Positions 7,917 through 13,028 of a stretch of 13,028 bases of DNA are shown here, piece by piece. The notes under the pieces were generated by a model that worked only from the letters and a program-made list of their open reading frames with translations, was not told the origin of the DNA and made no database searches. Position numbers and translations under genes: made by a program. Within the stretch, counting starts at the first letter, position 1. Each line of letters begins with the position of its first letter. Source of the stretch: CAZZCP01 sp964653235 (lineage in GTDB: Bacteria > Bdellovibrionota > Bdellovibrionia > Bdellovibrionales > UBA840); contig CAZZCP010000067.1 in assembly GCA_964653235.1 (NCBI GenBank), positions 1 to 13,028 of the forward strand, given 5' to 3'.

Positions 7917-7922
7917 GATTTA

Positions 7923-8174
7923 TTATCGGCATGCAAGTGAAAAAATCAAGTGATTTCTTCTGATCAATCCATCTAAATTTGCCACTACCTGGTTAATTTC
8001 TCTTTGATAGCTAGAAATAGCTTCTTGATGTTCTGTTTGAGCTGCATCATTTTCACTTTGAAGTTGTTTATACGAGTCAACAGCTGCTCTTTGGGAACCT
8101 GTTGTGGCCTCAACCCTTGAAACTTCCGATGCATATCCCAAATAAGAAAATAGTAAAATTAAAATCACCTTCAT
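7923..8174 (-). CDS. small exported protein, unknown function
   Basis: The 83-residue product opens with MKVILILLFSYLGYA, a short signal peptide, and then SEVSRVEATTGSQRAAVD. The region YKQLQSENDAAQ to QVVANLDGLIRR is rich in Q, E and A and probably forms a helix or short coiled coil. The tail is NHLIFSLACR. The start is firm: GAGGTGA (8179-8185 on the minus strand) precedes ATG 8174 by four bases. Two stop codons in a row (TAATAA) end it six bases before the next signal-peptide ORF, in the same frame. It is the first gene of the minus-strand set and probably carries its promoter upstream. No family recognised. Confidence 0.6.
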   Translation of the reverse strand: MKVILILLFSYLGYASEVSRVEATTGSQRAAVDSYKQLQSENDAAQTEHQEAISSYQREINQVVANLDGLIRRNHLIFSLACR

Positions 8175-8261
8175 TTTATCACCTCACCTTAAATAGTATT
8201 CATTATTTATTGAATGAGGTTGAGTGATTTTCGTGTAAGGCAGTTGAGTATAGCCAATCGT

Positions 8262-8885
8262 CTAGACCTCAATCAACACCGCCCGCACCGGAGAGGCGTC
8301 TGCCGCTTCTAGAGCCAGTGGAAAAGCAGACAGAATGTATTCTCGGGCCGCTACATGTTCTAAAACCAGACCTTCTAGATTGCAGATTTCGTGTTCATAG
8401 AGAGCATGGTGTGATTCTAAATTTTTGGAGTGGAAGGGGTCGACACTGGGGGTGTCGATGCCAATCAGTTTGCAGTTCATCTGGGCCAAAAATGCAATGA
8501 GTTTTGGCGAGAGACTATTAAAATCTTCATTGAATTCATTGGGATTGGGAAAGCTCATGGTGCGAAACAAAACTCTCTCGCAGCGAATTTCATCTTCAAA
8601 ATCTTCAGGCTGAATGCGAGCGCCGCGCGGGATGTTTACATGCACAACTTGGCAGGGGCCGTAATAAGGGCTCAAATCGATTTGCTCGATCGACTCTGCG
8701 CCTTGTTTGTAGTGGCTAGGGGCATCGGCATGAGCGCCAATATGCAAGCTTGTTGTTATTGAACTCAATGCATAGTTATGGCCCTCTTCGAGAGAAAAAC
8801 TGATTTTTCTTTGAAACTTTTGATCTCCTGGCCATACGGCAGTGTATTCGTGCAATAATGGAGAGATGTCGATCAGGCCTTTCAT
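8262..8885 (-). CDS. kynB: kynurenine formamidase (arylformamidase), cyclase family
   Basis: KynB hydrolyses N-formylkynurenine to kynurenine and formate, the second step of oxidative tryptophan breakdown. The protein is 207 residues, normal for bacterial KynB. HIGAHADAPSHY at 48-59 supplies the metal-binding H48, H52 and D54 with H58 nearby. The KynB-specific region TPSVDP (145-150) followed by ESHHAL (157-162) separates it from other cyclase-family members. ATG 8885 overlaps the stop of the monooxygenase gene as ATGA (8882-8885), with GGAG four bases upstream, so the two are one operon. Tryptophan 2,3-dioxygenase, which makes its substrate, is encoded divergently 1.3 kb away. Confidence 0.92.
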   Translation of the reverse strand: MKGLIDISPLLHEYTAVWPGDQKFQRKISFSLEEGHNYALSSITTSLHIGAHADAPSHYKQGAESIEQIDLSPYYGPCQVVHVNIPRGARIQPEDFEDEIRCERVLFRTMSFPNPNEFNEDFNSLSPKLIAFLAQMNCKLIGIDTPSVDPFHSKNLESHHALYEHEICNLEGLVLEHVAAREYILSAFPLALEAADASPVRAVLIEV

Positions 8886-10051
8886 TGAAACTCCGGAGCT
8901 ATCTTTTCGGCAAAAAGCTTCATGCTCGATTCAACCTCTTCTGAATTGTGATTGAAAAAATCAAACCACAGCATTAAGGCATCATTGGGATGAAAAGTAT
9001 CACGAATCTGTTGAATGATTTCCTCTGGATTGCCAACCAAGGCGTTTTCGGTGGCTTGCTCTATTCGGCGCGGATCGAGGGTTCCTTCCATCGCTGTCCA
9101 ATATTGCTCGAGCGCTTTTTTAGCCCTCTCTTTTGCAACAGAACTTTTTGTATCGAGAAATACAAAACGGGTTTGCGGCATATACTCACGTTGCCATTTA
9201 CCCCCATCTTTGTGAAAGAACTCAGACATTCTTAGATGAGTGGCTTCGATCACTTCTTTTTTGGTGATCGATAGATTGAAGACTTTCACCGGGCGGTGCT
9301 GGTTGAGCTCGATTTGCAAATTCGGATCATGCGAGCCAAGAATCAAATCAAGATGGCTGTCATCAAAGTCTTGCGGAACGATTTTAATATGCTCAAATCG
9401 ATAGAATTTGGGCAAACTGATTTCAGTTTCAACATCAAAGTCTTTTTGAAAGGCCTGCCATTCCTCAAGACTTTGAAAGTTTTCTTGTTTTAGTATTCTG
9501 GTTTTGATTTGTTCACTGGTGATCTCTTCTTTATTGATGAGGCGAAGAAAAATTTCAGCGGCCTCGGCAAAAGCTTGGTTGCGAATGTGTCGCCAATGCA
9601 CCTCTTCTAAAGCGTTTCTAGGCGCAATACCATAAGATCGATTCATAAAATCAAAGCGCCCGCCAGAAAAACCGATATTCAAATTTCTTTGCGGGTGAAA
9701 GCTTAAAAAACTTGCGCATCTTTCGGCTGTGGCAATGGGACCACCCATCGATAGTAAATTGAGAACCGCAGAGCCAAGACCAATTTTTTTGGTTTTGGCA
9801 AAGACTTGGTGACCGAGTTGAAAGATGTCATTATTGAGGCCAATCTCTCCGGGCCAATGAGGCACTACGGGTTTTCGGTTCTTTTTTTGGCTCTGTGAAG
9901 ACAGATGCGACTCAGCTACCCAAGCGGTTTGAAATTTCAACTGATCTGCCAGCTCGACTTGTGAGAAAAAATTCTCCCACATCTTTTTTTCAGAAGGAAG
10001 TTGGCCATCAACCGGAACATGAGAAATACTAAAAAAGATATCAAAGCGCAT
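8882..10051 (-). CDS. luciferase-like (LLM) flavin-dependent monooxygenase
   Basis: From ATG 10051 the protein has 389 residues and begins MRFDIFFSISHVP, a typical first strand of the luciferase-like TIM barrel. Other family marks are ADQLKFQTAWVAESH, IGLGSAVLNLLSMGGPIATA, and FHPQRNLNIGFSGGRFDFMN with the SGG/GR flavin-phosphate region. Such enzymes use reduced FMN or F420 and oxygen to hydroxylate or oxidise small molecules. The frame extends back to a TTG at 10087, but that codon is part of a likely -35 box and the added residues match nothing. It is first in the operon with kynB, so a tryptophan/kynurenine-derived substrate is a reasonable guess. The substrate is not evident from sequence. 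Confidence 0.8.
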   Translation of the reverse strand: MRFDIFFSISHVPVDGQLPSEKKMWENFFSQVELADQLKFQTAWVAESHLSSQSQKKNRKPVVPHWPGEIGLNNDIFQLGHQVFAKTKKIGLGSAVLNLLSMGGPIATAERCASFLSFHPQRNLNIGFSGGRFDFMNRSYGIAPRNALEEVHWRHIRNQAFAEAAEIFLRLINKEEITSEQIKTRILKQENFQSLEEWQAFQKDFDVETEISLPKFYRFEHIKIVPQDFDDSHLDLILGSHDPNLQIELNQHRPVKVFNLSITKKEVIEATHLRMSEFFHKDGGKWQREYMPQTRFVFLDTKSSVAKERAKKALEQYWTAMEGTLDPRRIEQATENALVGNPEEIIQQIRDTFHPNDALMLWFDFFNHNSEEVESSMKLFAEKIAPEFQ

Positions 10052-10056
10052 AGGGC

Positions 10057-10087
10057 AGTATAGTCGAAAAATTGCGTAATCTGTCAA
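10057..10087 (-). promoter_or_regulatory. sigma70-like promoter for the monooxygenase-kynB operon, possibly leaderless
   Basis: On the minus strand TTGACA (10082-10087) is followed after 19 bases by TATACT (10057-10062). Only five bases then separate the -10 box from ATG 10051, which has no SD. Transcription would start at or near the A of ATG, giving a leaderless mRNA. The spacing is two bases longer than ideal. Confidence 0.45.
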
Positions 10088-10153
10088 CAGGAGCAGTTTG
10101 TCATCGATTCATTTTCATAGATTTATAAGCTCACAAAGCCTAGGATCAGCCTC

Positions 10154-11011
10154 ATGGGGGATTTTCCAAAAGCACCAAGTGGAGACTTAACTTATTCTTC
10201 GTATTTAAAGATACCCGAGCTTCTTTCATTGCAAAAGCCACAAAGTGAGCCGCTAGAGCATGATGAAATGCTGTTTATCCTGATTCATCAGGTCTACGAG
10301 CTGTGGTTTCGACAAATGCATCATGAACTCGATGAGATGATTCGTTTGAGTCAAGAAAACAATCATCTTGCTATGATTAAAGTTCTTCGTAGAATTATTA
10401 AGATTCAAGATTTGCTCAATCTACAAGTCAGTGTCATAGAGACGATGACTCCCACCGAGTTTGAATACTTTCGCAATCGTTTGCAGACCGCTTCTGGTTT
10501 TCAGTCTTATCAGTTTCGCAAGCTTGAGTTTCGTTTGGGTATGAAAGAGAAGCGTTATCTCCAATTTTATGAAAAAGAAGAAGCAGAAAGACTTGAGCTC
10601 ATAAAAGCACTGCAAGCAAAGTCATTGCAAGACCATTTGTTTGTTTTTTTTCAACGCGCTGGTTTGAAAGTTCCCAAAGAGCTTCTAGAAAAAAATACCG
10701 AAGATGCCCATGAACTAAACGAAGACTGGGCCAAAGAGATTGCTAAAGTCTATCGAAAACCACATGACTATTGGCAGTTGTATGAGCTCTTTGAGCTATT
10801 AATGGATTTTGATCAAAGGCTTGGATTGTGGCGCTATCGACATATTCAAATGGTACAAAGAACCATTGGCATTACTCTTGGAACAGGCGGAAGCCATGGT
10901 GTGGACTATTTAAATACAACTTTGAAGAAAAGAGCTTTTCCTGAAATTTGGCAAGCCAGGCAATACATTATCAATCATCCGGAGACTTCGAAGAATGGCA
11001 AAAAGCTATGA
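10154..11011 (+). CDS. kynA: tryptophan 2,3-dioxygenase
   Basis: This heme enzyme opens the indole ring of L-tryptophan with O2 to give N-formylkynurenine. The protein is 285 residues. Key positions match the characterised Xanthomonas enzyme with an offset of ten: Y14, F41 and H45 in the active site (HDEMLFILIHQVYELW), R107 contacting the substrate carboxylate (TEFEYFRNRL, then SGFQSYQFR), and H230 as heme ligand in LWRYRHIQMV. GTGGSHGVDYL then closes the site. ATG 10154 follows AGGA at 10142-10145. It is divergent from the monooxygenase-kynB operon across about 100 bases and overlaps rnhB by 17 bases at its end. Confidence 0.95.
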   Translation: MGDFPKAPSGDLTYSSYLKIPELLSLQKPQSEPLEHDEMLFILIHQVYELWFRQMHHELDEMIRLSQENNHLAMIKVLRRIIKIQDLLNLQVSVIETMTPTEFEYFRNRLQTASGFQSYQFRKLEFRLGMKEKRYLQFYEKEEAERLELIKALQAKSLQDHLFVFFQRAGLKVPKELLEKNTEDAHELNEDWAKEIAKVYRKPHDYWQLYELFELLMDFDQRLGLWRYRHIQMVQRTIGITLGTGGSHGVDYLNTTLKKRAFPEIWQARQYIINHPETSKNGKKL

Positions 11012-11594
11012 TAAATTTGATTGGCAATCGATAAAAAAAACAGTTATTGGAGTCGATGAAGTGGGCAGGGGTTGTTTGGCGGGACGGGTTTATGCTGCGG
11101 CCGTGATTTTGCCACAAGATCATGCTATTGCAGGTTTGACGGATTCCAAACTCTTGTCCGAGTCTCGGCGTGAATTTCTCTCAAAGCAAATACGTTCGCA
11201 GTTTAATTATGGCATTGGATATGCAGAAGTAGAAGAGATTGAGAAGCTCAACATATTGCAAGCAAGCTTTCTTGCCATGCGAAGAGCAATCGAGCAATTG
11301 AATGTTGATGAGGCTGTTGTCTTGGTTGATGGTAAATTGAAGATACCTCAGCTAAAGTATGAGCAGATCCCATTGGTTAAGGGAGACTATCGAGCAGAGC
11401 CCATAGCTGCAGCTGCCATTGTGGCGAAAGTAGAAAGAGATCATTACATTGCAGAGGCCGGAGAAAGACATCCTCAATACGGATTTGCCAAACACAAAGC
11501 CTATGCCACCAAAGAGCATAAGGCAGCGATTGCAAAGTGGGGGCCCAGTGCTTTGCATCGAAAAACTTTTGCAGGAGTCAAAGAATTCCTCTAA
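10995..11594 (+). CDS. rnhB: ribonuclease HII
   Basis: RNase HII cuts RNA in RNA-DNA hybrids and at single ribonucleotides in DNA. The 199-residue product has the family signatures in order: GVDEVGRGCLAG with D21 and E22, TDSKLL (49-54), LVDGK with D112, KGDYRAEPIAAAAIVAKVERD (D131 is probably the fourth carboxylate), and YGFAKHKAY followed by HRKTF. The start overlaps the end of kynA by 17 bases in another frame, with GGAG at 10981-10984 upstream, so it is translated from the kynA transcript. In many genomes rnhB sits near rplS; here it has moved to the kyn cluster while keeping its common partner, the YraN-like gene. Confidence 0.95.
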   Translation: MAKSYDKFDWQSIKKTVIGVDEVGRGCLAGRVYAAAVILPQDHAIAGLTDSKLLSESRREFLSKQIRSQFNYGIGYAEVEEIEKLNILQASFLAMRRAIEQLNVDEAVVLVDGKLKIPQLKYEQIPLVKGDYRAEPIAAAAIVAKVERDHYIAEAGERHPQYGFAKHKAYATKEHKAAIAKWGPSALHRKTFAGVKEFL

Positions 11595-11889
11595 AGGGGA
11601 GAGACGAGAAATTCGTGCCGCTCAATATTTGATTCAAGAGCATCATTGCCAATTGCTAATGCACCAATATCAATCGCCATTTGCCGAAATCGATCTCTTG
11701 CTTTTGCACTTTGAAGAAATATGGATGATTGAAGTTAAGGGGCCAAAGATAGAAAGTTTTTCAAAAAAGCAAGAACGAAGACTCAAGCGAGCTTTTGAAT
11801 ATTTGCAGGGCCTATGCACTCGAGAGCTAGTCTTTGGATTGATCTTAGAAGTCGAAGAAGGCAAGTTTGAGCTGCTTCACATTGACTAA
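11569..11889 (+). CDS. YraN/UPF0102 family nuclease-like protein
   Basis: The family has a restriction-endonuclease-like fold of uncertain role and often sits next to rnhB. Its marks are visible: GERREIRAAQYL near the N-terminus, FAEIDLLLL and WMIEVKG, the E-x-K pattern of such nucleases. The rest is a short basic helix region and a C-terminal strand pair. The start is unclear: no ATG fits. TTG 11569 gives 106 residues with GE near residue 10, as usual for the family. GTG 11548 and TTG 11449 are alternatives, all inside rnhB, and none has a good SD, so translation probably depends on rnhB. Identity of the family is firmer than the start. Confidence 0.75.
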   Translation: MQESKNSSKGERREIRAAQYLIQEHHCQLLMHQYQSPFAEIDLLLLHFEEIWMIEVKGPKIESFSKKQERRLKRAFEYLQGLCTRELVFGLILEVEEGKFELLHID

Positions 11890-11916
11890 AATCTTATTCG
11901 AAACCATTATGAAATC

Positions 11917-12294
11917 ATGCGAGCCTTGATTTTTACTCTGATCATGATTTTTAGTCTCAATTCTTATGCCGACAAAAGTCGTGAGTTTTTGTTGAGTGCA
12001 ACTTATGGAACTCTTGCAGGAACCCTAGTCGGTGCTGCAACTTTGGCTTTTGCTGACCAACCCGGAGATAAGCTACATCGAATTGCCAGAGGTGCATCCC
12101 TTGGTTTGTATCTTGGAATTGCTTTAGGAATCTATGTCACTAGTTATTATGAACCTGAAGAAGATAAGCCAGAAGGAGATGTTTATCCTGAAGGACAAGT
12201 CCCTGATGATCAAGCAAGGCTCTATATCGCTCCTACATTTACTGAGAATCGAATCGATGGAGCATCCATTCAGTACGAGTTTGCAAAATTTTAA
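11917..12294 (+). CDS. small membrane protein, unknown function
   Basis: The 125-residue product starts with a hydrophobic signal (MRALIFTLIMIFSLNSYADK). Two further hydrophobic, glycine-rich segments follow: residues 25-47 (YGTLAGTLVGAATLAF) and 59-78 (GASLGLYLGIALGIYVTSYY). Their small-residue spacing suits packed transmembrane helices. An acidic, proline-containing stretch (EPEEDKPEGDVYPEG) comes next, and the tail GASIQYEFAKF could be a terminal strand. It begins 27 bases after the YraN-like gene on the same strand and has no clear SD. No family recognised. Confidence 0.65.
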   Translation: MRALIFTLIMIFSLNSYADKSREFLLSATYGTLAGTLVGAATLAFADQPGDKLHRIARGASLGLYLGIALGIYVTSYYEPEEDKPEGDVYPEGQVPDDQARLYIAPTFTENRIDGASIQYEFAKF

Positions 12295-12405
12295 AGCTTT
12301 ACAGCTGCTCGTCTTTGATTTTACTTTCTGAATTTCGCACCTTCATTGTTTGTGCCAAATTTTGGGTGATATTTGATCGGAAACCCAGCATTTTTTTATT
12401 TCGTG

Positions 12406-12415
12406 TTGTACTTTA
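12406..12415 (+). repeat. 10-bp direct repeat flanking element copy 2
   Basis: TTGTACTTTA occurs at 12406-12415 immediately left of the element and again at 12594-12603 immediately right of it. This is what a target-site duplication looks like and sets the element limits at 12416 and 12593. Confidence 0.75.
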
Positions 12416-12593
12416 TTAGCTGCTCCACTTTATTTCACTTTTTTTACAGTTTTAAATTCTACTTTCAATGACCTAGGATATTTGTCCGAAACTGCCCCAA
12501 ATTTTCAATATGCTCGGACAGAATACTTTAAACATCTTAGGCACTTATTTACTCTCGGACGCCTGTCCGAAGTGAAATAAAAGGGAGCAGTTG
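12416..12593 (+). mobile_element. 178-bp non-coding element with terminal inverted repeats, copy 2
   Basis: The left end (12417-12439) and right end (12571-12593) are inverted copies with 19 of 23 positions matching. The right end is identical in its last 23 bases to the right end of copy 1. Length is exactly that of copy 1 and the interior aligns with it when copy 1 is inverted. The 10-bp direct repeat outside both ends shows it arrived by transposition. No ORF is present, so a transposase elsewhere must act on it. The interior has diverged much more than the ends, so these are old relatives rather than fresh copies of one insertion. Confidence 0.8.
12555..12570. other. hairpin inside element copy 2
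   Basis: TCGGAC, a GCCT loop and GTCCGA form a perfect six-pair hairpin just inside the right end. GTCCGA (12484-12489) and TCGGAC (12514-12519) occur again further in as another inverted pair. Copy 1 keeps only a weak trace of one of these. They may be protein-binding or RNA-fold motifs. Confidence 0.5.
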
Positions 12594-12642
12594 TTGTACT
12601 TTAAATTGGGAAACGGCTTCATGCATATTTACCTTTTGAATT

Positions 12643-12915
12643 TATACCTTTGCATCCATTAAAAACGCAATGGCAAAACCGCTAATTTATACCTTCACAT
12701 CCATTAAAACGTAACTTCGCAGCATTGAAAAAAACCAAGGTCGCACCACACTATTTCTGTATACCTTCACACCATTGCAATAGAAACAAATTCGCGCCCC
12801 ACAGAAAAACATTGTTGTATACCTTCGCACCGATGAAAAAACGCAATGGCAAAACCGCTAATTTATACCTTCGCACCTATGTAATAGAAACAAAATCACA
12901 CCGCACAAAAAATTG
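12643..12915. repeat. degenerate tandem repeat array with a TATACCTT core
   Basis: TATACCTT begins units at 12643, 12688, 12760, 12818 and 12864, spaced 45, 72, 58 and 46 bases, usually continuing as YRCAYC. Two unit types recur. One contains CGCAATGGCAAAACCGCTAA and is identical over 36 bases at 12661-12696 and 12837-12872. The other contains AATAGAAACAAA followed by a CRCMCC-like stretch, at 12760-12817 and 12864-12915. The unequal spacing and two alternating unit types rule out a CRISPR. It lies between element copy 2 and the transposase start. On the minus strand the core reads GGTGCGAAGGTATA. Confidence 0.75.
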
Positions 12916-12948
12916 ACTCCCACCCAACAATCCAATAGCTTGCACAAA

Positions 12949-13028
12949 ATGAAAAAACAGCTCCAACTCATACCCAAACCTAAAACAGAACACGGCGGCT
13001 CTATTGCCAATCCGCAAAAGCGCAAGCG
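12949..13028 (+). CDS. N-terminus of a probable IS200/RAYT-like transposase (cut by window edge)
   Basis: ATG 12949 opens a frame to the window end, 26 codons: MKKQLQLIPKPKTEHGG, then SIANPQKRK. A short basic leader with a KPKxEHGG motif followed by a basic stretch is how a group of single-strand (HUH, Y1) transposase-like proteins begins, as I recall from Bdellovibrio-like genomes. The HUH and tyrosine motifs would lie beyond the window. No SD is visible. Codons here are richer in C than in the repeat array before it. The repeat array directly upstream would suit a transposase that acts on nearby repeats. The family call rests on 26 residues and is tentative. Confidence 0.45.
   Translation, partial: MKKQLQLIPKPKTEHGGSIANPQKRK

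Noticed and set aside
7687..7953. 88-codon plus-strand ORF opposite the signal-peptide gene
   Set aside because: It is antisense to a better supported ORF with a signal peptide and has no SD or recognisable motif.
8430..8762. 110-codon plus-strand ORF opposite kynB
   Set aside because: It is the antisense of the conserved kynB coding sequence.
12643..12915. CRISPR array
   Set aside because: Unit spacing varies from 45 to 72 bases, the putative spacers are themselves repeated, and the units differ from one another.
12725..12916. 63-codon plus-strand ORF in the repeat array
   Set aside because: Its sequence follows the repeat units, its start has no SD, and the corresponding units on either side contain stops; it is chance openness of the repeats.

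Overview
The window reads as bacterial chromosome of moderate-to-low GC, with short intergenic spaces, Shine-Dalgarno (SD) starts and three kinds of content: a housekeeping translation operon, a tryptophan-catabolism cluster, and an AT-rich accessory patch of exported proteins. The probable host is a Bdellovibrio-like proteobacterium (Bdellovibrionota). This rests on general gene style and on the start of a transposase at the right edge that resembles a family I associate with that group. It is an inference; no marker here proves it.

Left part (1-4905, plus strand). The tail of an unidentified gene stops at 73. A 178-bp inverted-repeat element (73-250) follows. Then comes rimM-trmD-rplS-acpS, the familiar RimM / tRNA m1G37 methyltransferase / ribosomal protein L19 block, with holo-ACP synthase overlapping rplS by 4 bases. 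A 789-residue exported alpha/beta-hydrolase-like protein follows, with an apparent S123-D262-H303 triad.

Middle (4906-8261). This is an AT-rich patch with a plus-strand gene and a minus-strand series converging at 5637/5643. All members carry signal peptides and none has a recognisable family. Two look broken. The plus-strand gene changes frame at a run of ten A. The large minus-strand gene is one continuous frame from 7916 to 5643 cut by a single in-frame TAA at 7224-7226. Both encode a GDAKF[K/T]P motif, so they may be related or act together.

Right-middle (8262-11889). A luciferase-like flavin monooxygenase gene and kynB (kynurenine formamidase) form a minus-strand operon, divergent from kynA (tryptophan 2,3-dioxygenase). 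Together kynA and kynB convert tryptophan to kynurenine; the monooxygenase may act further along that route. kynA runs by overlap into rnhB (RNase HII) and then a YraN-like gene with an unclear start. A small membrane protein follows.

Right end (12295-13028). A second copy of the 178-bp element lies in opposite orientation and is flanked by a 10-bp direct repeat. A degenerate repeat array (12643-12915) follows, and the window ends in the first 26 codons of a probable IS200/RAYT-like transposase. No tRNA, rRNA or CRISPR array was seen.
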